Origin: Salipiger abyssi
GTDB lineage: Bacteria; Pseudomonadota; Alphaproteobacteria; Rhodobacterales; Rhodobacteraceae
Assembly: GCF_017311415.1 (NCBI RefSeq)
Contig: NZ_JAEKIS010000026.1
Coordinates: 1 to 42,465, forward strand
DNA: 42,465 bases
Reading direction: 5' to 3'
The translations under genes were made by a program, and so were the position numbers. Positions 22,924-28,524 of the stretch are shown here, piece by piece. Below the pieces are notes generated by a model. That model worked only from the letters and a program-made list of their open reading frames with translations, ran no database searches and was not told the origin of the DNA. The first letter of the stretch is position 1; the number at the start of each line of letters is the position of its first letter.

Positions 22924-23249
22924 GCGGCGCCTCCATCGCCGCGCCCCATCATGCGGGCGATCATGCCGCGACGGTTCTTGTGCGCGTCGACAGCGGCGCG
23001 GATGGAGGGCAGGGCGGCGACGCGCGCCGCATCCACCGCGTTGGGGCGCTGCGGCGTCGGGTAATGGCTCGGATAGGCTTCGAGCTGGGCGGCATGGCGC
23101 CCCTCGATGCGGGCTGAGCTGCCGTCCTCGCGGCGCTGCTCTTCCTTAAGCTGCAACCAGGCGTCCTGCACGGCGGCGGGGCTGTGAAAGACCAGGTCCG
23201 GCGTGGTCACCATGCGGGACAGGCCGGCGAAACGTGTGGGGTGAAGCAT
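22920..23249 (-). CDS. First gene of the left operon, hypothetical
   Basis: A 109-residue soluble protein (MLHPTRFAGLSRMVTTPDLV...) with a glutamine/arginine-rich middle. ATG 23249 has GGAGGA a few bases upstream; an in-frame ATG four codons earlier lacks a site. It is the first gene after the leftward operators at 23313-23362, so it is presumably the first gene expressed from the leftward early promoter. Function unknown. Confidence 0.62.
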   Translation of the reverse strand: MLHPTRFAGLSRMVTTPDLVFHSPAAVQDAWLQLKEEQRREDGSSARIEGRHAAQLEAYPSHYPTPQRPNAVDAARVAALPSIRAAVDAHKNRRGMIARMMGRGDGGAA

Positions 23250-23312
23250 TGTGTCCTCCATCTCTGAACCCGCGATCAGCCGGAGGCGTCTTCGGCGGGT
23301 AACGTGAATGAG

Positions 23313-23362
23313 GTAGCGAATTTCGCTACATAATGCAATGACGATGTAGCAATAATCGCTAC
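23313..23362. promoter_or_regulatory. Left operator pair (OL) of the prophage repressor
   Basis: Two 17-bp palindromes, GTAGCGAATTTCGCTAC (23313-23329) and GTAGCAATAATCGCTAC (23346-23362), start 33 bases apart. They match the operators at 25198 and 25232 on the other side of the repressor gene. They lie between the leftward operon and the rightward DUF2513 gene and should control one or both. A TACAAT -10-like hexamer abuts the second site on the plus strand. Confidence 0.85.
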
Positions 23363-23396
23363 AATTTGCGAGGGAGGTCTGCTAGAGTTCTTGTGT

Positions 23397-23412
23397 CAGC
23401 GCGGTGCTGGCG
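23397..23412. repeat. 16-bp direct repeat, left copy
   Basis: CAGCGCGGTGCTGGCG; an identical copy is at 23872-23887. The two flank the DUF2513 gene. The unit contains a small inverted repeat (CAGC...GCTG). Confidence 0.85.
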
Positions 23413-23514
23413 CATGTCTCACAGGTCAAGAATCGGATGCAAGTATACCCCGTCGGACAGTATGATCCCCTAGCAGACCCATCGTTCTGGGTGCTGCTCA
23501 GGGGAGATGTCGTA

Positions 23515-23865
23515 TTGACCAGAGATGATGACTATCTGCGTGAACTGCTTCTTGAGTTCGAGGCTGACGAAGACTGGGTTCAGGTTTCAGAGCTCTTGTT
23601 GGGCCCCGGCGACGACGAAACGAAACGACATTACCATGTACTCCTGCTCTGTGACGCGGGCATGATGACGGGTGTCGACGAGGGTTTGTTCCGATTGACC
23701 AGCGCGGGGCACGATTTTCTTGAGCTAACGAGGCAGAGTGAAGCTTGGGAAGCAACAAAGGGTGCCTCCCGGAAGCTTGGCGGGGCCAGTATTCAGATGC
23801 TCTACCGTGTTGCTGAGGGCTACGCGCGGAGCAAGCTGTCGGAGCTGGGTATTCCGTTGGCATGA
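23515..23865 (+). CDS. DUF2513-family phage protein
   Basis: A 116-residue protein if translated from TTG 23515. That codon has a strong SD (GGGGAGA, 8 bases away) and gives TRDDDYLRELLLEFEADEDW, where DUF2513 proteins usually begin (MKRDxDxLRxILLE). Earlier in-frame starts (GTG 23404, ATG 23437) lack good sites. Later features fit the family: HYHVLLLCDAGMM, FRLTSAGHDFLELTR and EAWEATKG. DUF2513 genes are common phage accessory genes of unknown role. Base composition is lower in GC than the neighbours, and 16-bp direct repeats flank it, so it may be a late addition (moron). Confidence 0.75.
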   Translation: MTRDDDYLRELLLEFEADEDWVQVSELLLGPGDDETKRHYHVLLLCDAGMMTGVDEGLFRLTSAGHDFLELTRQSEAWEATKGASRKLGGASIQMLYRVAEGYARSKLSELGIPLA

Positions 23866-23871
23866 AACCTC

Positions 23872-23887
23872 CAGCGCGGTGCTGGCG
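23872..23887. repeat. 16-bp direct repeat, right copy
   Basis: Identical to 23397-23412; lies just after the DUF2513 stop codon. Confidence 0.85.
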
Positions 23888-23892
23888 GAATG

Positions 23893-23917
23893 AAAAAGCC
23901 CGGCGCTGGGGCCGGGC
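23893..23917 (-). terminator. Rho-independent terminator of the repressor-protease operon
   Basis: On the minus strand a stem GCCCGGC / GCCGGGC with a 6-base loop is followed directly by TTTTT. It lies about 110 bases after the protease stop (24027) and about 30 bases from the convergent DUF2513 gene. Confidence 0.7.
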
Positions 23918-23929
23918 GGGGAGGGTGCG

Positions 23930-24100
23930 ATGAAACTCGATGCAGGGAAAACGAGAGCCGTAGCGATCGCCGAACTGCGCCCGGCGCGTGTGGAGCCGGG
24001 CCTATACTATAGCCCTGTCGGTGGTATTATAGTGGTGCGCGAGATATCAAGTAGCGATCAGAAGTTGGGCACATCAGAAGGGTTCTCTGATAAAGAATAG
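23930..24100 (+). CDS. Possible small protein (56 residues)
   Basis: A reading frame beginning MKLDAGKTRAVAIAELRPAR, with a very good SD (GGGGAGGG) 4 bases before the ATG. It follows the DUF2513 gene on the same strand but its last 74 bases overlap the protease gene antisense. A middle hydrophobic stretch (SPVGGIIVV) and a polar C-terminus are visible. No homologue recognised; the SD is the main support. Confidence 0.4.
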   Translation: MKLDAGKTRAVAIAELRPARVEPGLYYSPVGGIIVVREISSSDQKLGTSEGFSDKE

Positions 24101-24512
24101 TTCGTCCGATAACCACATCATACATCCGCCCATTGTCCCTTAGGTCGGCGGTGATGAATTCATTGTCGCAAATCGTTCTGCTGCCAATAAGGAATAGCGG
24201 GGCGTCGATTATTTTGCCCGCCGTGGTTGAAGTCGCACCACTTACTTGAACTGTTTGCGTGGGAACCACTCCTAGTTTTTCGGCCAGAGCTGTGTCGATG
24301 TAATTATGATCGGCACCTGTGTCGACAAGTGCCCAGCCTCTGCAAAACGGGGCGTTTGACCAATCTAGGTTCGTAAATTCCCCTGAACTGCCTAAGCTAT
24401 GGGGCAGCGCGTACTCAATCACCGGGCAATCTTTAACGCTCGATGGGGATGCCAGAATTCTGCCATCCGCTGTCAGAAATCTTATCTCATCGGCAGGGGC
24501 GTCATTCGTCAT
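24027..24512 (-). CDS. Retropepsin-like aspartic protease coupled to the repressor
   Basis: A 161-residue protein with a single retroviral-type aspartic protease domain. The active-site loop is ALVDTGADHNYID (Asp64-Thr65-Gly66-Ala67), a flap-like segment VQVSGATSTTAGK covers 88-100, and the closing motif YDVVIGRTIL at 131-140 matches the family's hydrophobic-hydrophobic-Gly. Such domains dimerise to form the catalytic pair. The ATG overlaps the repressor stop (ATGA) and has a GAGGAAG site inside the repressor gene. It must therefore be made with the repressor in the lysogen. Substrate unknown; GC content is low for the window. No signal peptide. Confidence 0.82.
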   Translation of the reverse strand: MTNDAPADEIRFLTADGRILASPSSVKDCPVIEYALPHSLGSSGEFTNLDWSNAPFCRGWALVDTGADHNYIDTALAEKLGVVPTQTVQVSGATSTTAGKIIDAPLFLIGSRTICDNEFITADLRDNGRMYDVVIGRTILYQRTLLMCPTSDRYLISRAPL

Positions 24513-25159
24513 ATCTTCCTCGCCAGCTCCGCAGGCCAGTGCAGGCGCACGGGGGAGGCCCATTTCAGCCTGACGCCGTACATGGTCGGGCTGGTGTCGT
24601 TGAAGCTGTGCAGATCAAAGGTGCCGTCCTCGCGGCCCTCGCGCAGAACCTTTACCCAGCCCATGCCGGTCTCGTCCTCGCAGACACAGCGTCTGCCGAG
24701 CGCCTCGGAAGGCACGCCTTCGTGGCTATCGCGAGTGTAAAACAGCAGATCGCCCGCGCTATACACGGGTTCCATGCTGTCGCCCTTGACCTCAACCGCA
24801 ACCACGCCACGCGGTGACAGGCCGGGCGGGCACTCGACCTGGGGGCCAGCGCCCTTGGCGTAGGCGTCGAAGACCGGCACCTGAGCGCCGGCGCCGACCT
24901 TCCCGGCAATGGCGATTGTTGGTGTTGAAGGCGTATCGCCAGGCACATCGAACCCTGTAATCTCGGCAATCCTGAGAAGCTCTTCCGCCGAGATCGCGCG
25001 CTTTCCGAGGGTCATCTTGTTGATTGTCGAGCGATCCACCTTCTTCGACACGACTGCATCGAGGCGCTCAGCGAGCGCAGACTGACTCATGCCCGAGAAA
25101 TCAAGGGCTTGGATGAGCCACTCATTCAGCGGCGTGGAGATGGGTGTTCGCGCGATCAT
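24509..25159 (-). CDS. CI/LexA-like prophage repressor with S24 autoprotease domain
   Basis: A 216-residue repressor. Residues about 20-70 are a helix-turn-helix (MSQSALAERL...STINKMTLGKRAISAEELLRIAE). Residues about 110-216 are an S24 peptidase with Ser128 (GDSMEP) and Lys170 (WVKVL); a possible Ala-Gly cleavage site is at 85-86. Such repressors self-cleave with RecA after DNA damage. ATG 25159 was chosen because a degenerate third operator lies directly upstream; ATG 25195, 12 codons earlier, is the alternative and sits three bases from an operator. Neither has an SD, so the message may be near-leaderless. Confidence 0.9.
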   Translation of the reverse strand: MIARTPISTPLNEWLIQALDFSGMSQSALAERLDAVVSKKVDRSTINKMTLGKRAISAEELLRIAEITGFDVPGDTPSTPTIAIAGKVGAGAQVPVFDAYAKGAGPQVECPPGLSPRGVVAVEVKGDSMEPVYSAGDLLFYTRDSHEGVPSEALGRRCVCEDETGMGWVKVLREGREDGTFDLHSFNDTSPTMYGVRLKWASPVRLHWPAELARKI

Positions 25160-25165
25160 GTCGGC

Positions 25166-25248
25166 GAACAGAATATCGCTACATGCGGACATCATCTGTA
25201 ACGAAAATCGCTACATTGCGTCTTGTTGCGTGTAGCTAAAATCGCTAC
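25166..25248. promoter_or_regulatory. Right operator set (OR) of the prophage repressor
   Basis: GTAACGAAAATCGCTAC (25198-25214) and GTAGCTAAAATCGCTAC (25232-25248) match the left operators. A degenerate copy with 12 of 17 bases conserved, GAACAGAATATCGCTAC, is at 25166-25182. Start-to-start spacing is 32 and 34 bases, like the three-site right operator of lambda. They separate the divergent repressor and Cro-like genes. Confidence 0.85.
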
Positions 25249-25251
25249 AAT
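25223..25251 (+). promoter_or_regulatory. Rightward early promoter (PR-like)
   Basis: TTGTTG (25223-25228), a 17-base spacer and TACAAT (25246-25251) form a promoter overlapping the operator at 25232-25248. The predicted start of transcription is about 25258, the A of the Cro-like gene's ATG, so the message would be leaderless. Confidence 0.55.
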
Positions 25252-25257
25252 GTTGCT

Positions 25258-25488
25258 ATGGAACCGGCAAGCAGCATCATTTCGGCCCTCGGAGGGCCTA
25301 CAGCGGTCGCCGCAGCGATTGGCATTCACCGCACGCGTGTGTCGATGTGGCAGGCTCCGCGCGAGCGGGGCGGCACCAACGGGCTTATCCCTTACCGTCA
25401 TGTCCCCCGCCTGATGGAGGTAGCACGCGAGAACGGCGTCGAGCTCACACCCGCCGATTTCATGCCGCCGGTCGATGGCGCCGCCTGA
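25258..25488 (+). CDS. Cro-like / YdaS-type regulator
   Basis: A 76-residue protein with a helix-turn-helix near residues 6-30 (ISALGGPTAVAAAIGIHRTRVSMWQ), as in YdaS and other Cro-type phage regulators. It is divergent from the S24 repressor across the operators, so it is the likely Cro counterpart promoting lytic growth. There is no SD; a -10 hexamer 7 bases upstream suggests leaderless translation. Confidence 0.82.
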   Translation: MEPASSIISALGGPTAVAAAIGIHRTRVSMWQAPRERGGTNGLIPYRHVPRLMEVARENGVELTPADFMPPVDGAA

Positions 25489-25557
25489 ATCCCTTCGCTG
25501 TCCCATGCCTCGACCATGGAGCAGCGCCGACGCAACACCAAGAAAAAGGGGTTTCCC

Positions 25558-26001
25558 ATGAGCATCTTGCTACGGGCCCACATGTTCGGAGAACTGGTCA
25601 AGGCGGTCGGCGGCGTCGATGCGGCGGCGGCGGCGATAGAGGCGGTGGTCGGGCACACGGTGTCGCGGGGCACGATCTCGAAGGTGCAGAACGGACATGC
25701 CGAGGTGCCCTATGCCTGGGCGAGCGCGCTTGAGAACGCCTCGGGCCGGCACCCGTTTCTCAACATGCGCAGCCGCGAGGTCACCGGCGGGCCGGCGCGC
25801 TCCGAGCTGGCCTGCCATCTCGACATGTTGCGCGAGGCCACCGAAGGGGTCACCGCGCTGGCCGAGTTCGAGGCCAATCCGGACGATCCGCAGGCGGTGG
25901 CCAAGGCCTATGCCGAGCTGGCCGATGTGCACGACCTGACCGCCGGCGCCATGGCGAAGCTCAAGGCGATGATGGGCGTGTGGAAGGGGGATGCGGCATG
26001 A
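25558..26001 (+). CDS. Probable phage regulator with helix-turn-helix (CII-like position)
   Basis: A 147-residue protein. Residues about 8-45 look like a DNA-binding region (FGELVKAVGGVDAAAAAIEAVVGHTVSRGTISKVQNGHAEVP), echoing XRE folds. The rest is helical and acidic (AEFEANPDDPQAVAKAYAELADVHDL). ATG 25558 follows AAAAAGGGG. Located directly after the Cro-like gene, where CII-type or replication regulators usually lie. The exact role is not established. Confidence 0.7.
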   Translation: MSILLRAHMFGELVKAVGGVDAAAAAIEAVVGHTVSRGTISKVQNGHAEVPYAWASALENASGRHPFLNMRSREVTGGPARSELACHLDMLREATEGVTALAEFEANPDDPQAVAKAYAELADVHDLTAGAMAKLKAMMGVWKGDAA

Positions 26002-26069
26002 CCAACGACCCTATCCTTTCCCGCGCGGCGTTCTCCCCGGCGCCGCAGCTTTTTCCGCTGGAGATTTGA
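25998..26069 (+). CDS. Possible 23-residue leader peptide
   Basis: A short frame (MTNDPILSRAAFSPAPQLFP...) overlaps the previous stop by ATGA and ends one base before the next ATG, filling the gap exactly. It contains the next gene's SD. It may serve only to couple translation. Confidence 0.3.
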   Translation: MTNDPILSRAAFSPAPQLFPLEI

Positions 26070-26070
26070 C

Positions 26071-26334
26071 ATGCCCGCACGAATGCCCTCGCGCACCGAT
26101 GATGAAACGCTTCTGAACATGCTCGACATGCGTGATTACGATGGTCTCAGTGCGGCCAAGATCGGCCAGCGCGCCGGGCGCTCAAGGGCTGCCGTCTGCG
26201 GGCTGTTCAAGCGGGTCCGGGATGATGAGGCGTGGTACGAGGTGGAGTGTGCGGCGCGTGGTGTGCCTGTCTGCCGGTGCCGGAAGCCCGAAAATCGCGA
26301 TGGGGGCATGACGCGCCGCTGGTGGCGCTCGTGA
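26071..26334 (+). CDS. Small helix-turn-helix phage protein
   Basis: An 87-residue protein with a sigma-like helix-turn-helix (LLNMLDMRDYDGLSAAKIGQRAGRSRAAVCGLFKRVRDDE) and a cysteine cluster CAARGVPVCRCRKP near 61-72. SD GGAG before the ATG. Probably a phage DNA-binding regulator. Its TGA overlaps the GTG start of the following gene. Confidence 0.7.
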   Translation: MPARMPSRTDDETLLNMLDMRDYDGLSAAKIGQRAGRSRAAVCGLFKRVRDDEAWYEVECAARGVPVCRCRKPENRDGGMTRRWWRS

Positions 26335-26576
26335 GTTCCGGACCTTACCCCCTCGATATGGCTGGCCGGCGGAGCTTGCCGGTCGCGCATCTGACCATGG
26401 ATCTGAGCCGGTCGACCTGCGGCAACTTCATGTGGTCGCTGCGTTTTGTGCCCCCGAGCGGGATGGAAGGAAAACCGGCGCCTGTGGCCAACGGGTTTTG
26501 TGACCAGCCGCGTGAGCGTCACCGCCTCGCGGCGGAGCTGCGCGCCGTGGCCGATGCTGTGGAGGCTTGGCCATGA
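26331..26576 (+). CDS. Hypothetical phage protein, GTG start
   Basis: An 81-residue protein from GTG 26331 (SSGPYPLDMAGRRSLPVAHL). It overlaps the previous stop (GTGA) and its own stop overlaps the next ATG. ATG 26358 is a second possible start. The C-terminal part ERHRLAAELRAVADAVEAW is a helix. Function unknown. Confidence 0.5.
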   Translation: MSSGPYPLDMAGRRSLPVAHLTMDLSRSTCGNFMWSLRFVPPSGMEGKPAPVANGFCDQPRERHRLAAELRAVADAVEAWP

Positions 26577-26905
26577 CCGTGCGGAAATCGCCGACCATCG
26601 CCTTCGGGCTTCAGGTGTCTGCCGTCGCGCTCAAGGCCAAGGCGGGCTTTCTGACCGCGCGGGATCAGCTTGCGCTGGTCGAGAATATGTTTGCCTGGGC
26701 CGATGGCGATGCATCCGCGCGCGACGCGGTGCGGGATTTCATGGCGCTGGCGAAGATCGATCCGGCTGCCGCCGGGCGGCGTTTGCAGGACTGGCTCGAT
26801 GGCTGGTCTCCGGAAACGGATAGCCGGCGCACGGAAGAGGTGCTGGCCGGCATCGATGCCGCGCGACCCGACTGGCGTGCCAGGAAGGATTGCGGCCTTG
26901 AGTGA
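26573..26905 (+). CDS. Hypothetical phage protein
   Basis: A 110-residue helical protein (SPTIAFGLQVSAVALKAKAG..., ENMFAWADGDASARDAVRDF). ATG 26573 overlaps the previous stop and has GGAGG 6 bases upstream. Lies in the tight early-right operon just before the primase. Not recognised. Confidence 0.6.
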   Translation: MTVRKSPTIAFGLQVSAVALKAKAGFLTARDQLALVENMFAWADGDASARDAVRDFMALAKIDPAAAGRRLQDWLDGWSPETDSRRTEEVLAGIDAARPDWRARKDCGLE

Positions 26906-27071
26906 GCCGCGGACCCTCCCGCGCGACGTTCTCGCCCGCATTCCCGACCTGTCGGTCGATGAGCTGCGCGGCTGGTGGGCGGCCGTGTTCGTCTGGAAAT
27001 TGCGCCCGGTCAAGACCGGGGAGCCGGCGCTGCTTGGCGCCCGGGCAAGGGAGCTGGGGGTGACGCTGTGA
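26898..27071 (+). CDS. Small hypothetical phage protein, TTG start
   Basis: A 57-residue protein from TTG 26898 (SEPRTLPRDVLARIPDLSVD, then LRGWWAAVFVWKLRPVKTGEP). It overlaps the previous gene by 8 bases and the primase start by GTGA. An AGGAAGGA site lies about 9 bases upstream. Co-translated with its neighbours; unknown function. Confidence 0.5.
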   Translation: MSEPRTLPRDVLARIPDLSVDELRGWWAAVFVWKLRPVKTGEPALLGARARELGVTL

Positions 27072-28210
27072 CGGATCCACGTCTGGACGAAGCGAAGGCG
27101 ATCTCGGCGCGCGAGACGGTCGACCGGCTCGGCATTGTCGGGCTGAAGGCCGGCGGCGGTGAGCTGATCGGGCCGTGCCCGCTCTGCGGCGGGCGCGACC
27201 GGTTCGCGATCAACCTGCGCAGCCATGCCTTTCTGTGCCGCCGTTGCGACATTCGCGGCGGCGATAATATCGCCCTGGTCATGGCGGTTCTGGGCTGTGA
27301 CTTTCGCGCGGCGCTGACCTGGCTTTGCGGCGATGCGCCGGCGCAGATCGATCCCGGGGAACTGGCGCGCCGGCGGCAGCGGGCGGAGGAGCGGGCGCGC
27401 CGGGATCGCGCGGCGCAGGATCGGTATCGGGAGCGGGCCATTGCTGACGCGCGCGCGATCTGGGCGCGGTCACGACCGGGCGCGCAGGGCGTGGTGCGGG
27501 CCTATCTGACGGCCCGCGGCATCGCGCCCGGGGCGTTGCCGAGCATCCCGCCGGCGCTGCGGTTCCTGACCGATCACCCCTATGTCAAGAAGATCGGCGG
27601 CGCGCTGGTGACGGTGCATCGGGGGCCGTGCATGACCGCGGGGGTGCTGAACCCGGCGGGCGAGATCACGGCGGTGCATCAGACATGGGTCGATCCGGAG
27701 CCGCCTCACGGCAAGGCGCGGATCGCGTGGCAGGGCGAGGCGCTGCCGGCGAAACTGGTGCGCGGCTCGAAAAAGGGCGGCGCGATCCGGCTGGTCACGC
27801 CTGACGATGCAGAGGTGCTGGTGATGGGCGAGGGGATCGAGACCACGCTCTCGGCGCTGGCGGCGGATGCGGTTCCCGGCGCGGCCTATTGGGCCGGTGT
27901 CGATCTGGGCAACATGGCGGGGCGCGCGCAGCGGGGTCCCGGTTTGAGATATGCCGGCCTACCGGATATGAGCGATGCCGAGGCCTTTGTGCCGCCGCCC
28001 TGGGTGCGCCGGCTGATCTTCATCCAGGACGGCGATTCCGATCCCCGCGCCACGCGCCACAAGCTCGAATGCGGCCTGCGCCGCGCCATGGCTTTGCGGC
28101 CGGGGCTGCGCGGCCAGATCGTGCAGGCGGGGCAGGGTGTCGACCTGAATGACGTGCTGGCCGGCCGGGGCGCGGACGAACCGGGGCAGGATGGGGCAGG
28201 TGACAGATGA
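27068..28210 (+). CDS. Phage DNA primase (zinc finger plus TOPRIM)
   Basis: A 380-residue DnaG/P4-alpha-type primase. The N-terminal zinc finger is C37-x2-C40 ... C57-x2-C60 (CPLCGGRDRF, FLCRRCD). Residues about 250-330 form a TOPRIM domain with acidic catalytic residues in VMGEGIETTLSA (254-263) and IQDGDSD (319-325). The GTG start overlaps the preceding stop (GTGA). It would prime phage DNA replication together with the helicase encoded two genes downstream. Confidence 0.88.
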   Translation: MTDPRLDEAKAISARETVDRLGIVGLKAGGGELIGPCPLCGGRDRFAINLRSHAFLCRRCDIRGGDNIALVMAVLGCDFRAALTWLCGDAPAQIDPGELARRRQRAEERARRDRAAQDRYRERAIADARAIWARSRPGAQGVVRAYLTARGIAPGALPSIPPALRFLTDHPYVKKIGGALVTVHRGPCMTAGVLNPAGEITAVHQTWVDPEPPHGKARIAWQGEALPAKLVRGSKKGGAIRLVTPDDAEVLVMGEGIETTLSALAADAVPGAAYWAGVDLGNMAGRAQRGPGLRYAGLPDMSDAEAFVPPPWVRRLIFIQDGDSDPRATRHKLECGLRRAMALRPGLRGQIVQAGQGVDLNDVLAGRGADEPGQDGAGDR

Positions 28211-28524
28211 GCAGGTTTTCTGAGCCGCATCGTTGTCCGTTCTGTGGTGGTGTTTTGCCTCTTCTCGCGCTCGCTGGGGAAGAGGGGCGGCGTTTCGTCA
28301 TGTGCCACGGGTGCGAGGCCCGAGGGCCCGTCGAGCATTCGGATCTGCATGCGGTTTCCGGTTTCGAAGGCGATGCGGGATTCGAGCATCTGAGTGAGAT
28401 CCGCGACAGGTTACAGCGGCTGTATCAGGAGTGGGCCGGCCTTGAGAAAACGACGAGGCCGGATTTCCTGACCTTTGCGCATCACCGCCGCAATCCCGAA
28501 CTGGGAGGCGACGCGGACGGATGA
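28207..28524 (+). CDS. Lar-like zinc ribbon protein (possible restriction alleviation)
   Basis: A 105-residue protein with a zinc ribbon C10-x2-C13 ... C33-x2-C36 (HRCPFCGG, VMCHGCEARGPV), the pattern of the Lar family, named for Rac prophage restriction alleviation. The C-terminal half is helical and unlike Lar. Start and stop overlap the primase and helicase genes by ATGA. A replication accessory zinc protein is an alternative to anti-restriction. Confidence 0.65.
   Translation: MSRFSEPHRCPFCGGVLPLLALAGEEGRRFVMCHGCEARGPVEHSDLHAVSGFEGDAGFEHLSEIRDRLQRLYQEWAGLEKTTRPDFLTFAHHRRNPELGGDADG

Noticed and set aside
23313-25248. Repeated GTAGC...GCTAC motifs as a possible CRISPR array
   Set aside because: Copies are short palindromes in two clusters around the repressor gene, with no regular spacers; they are operators.
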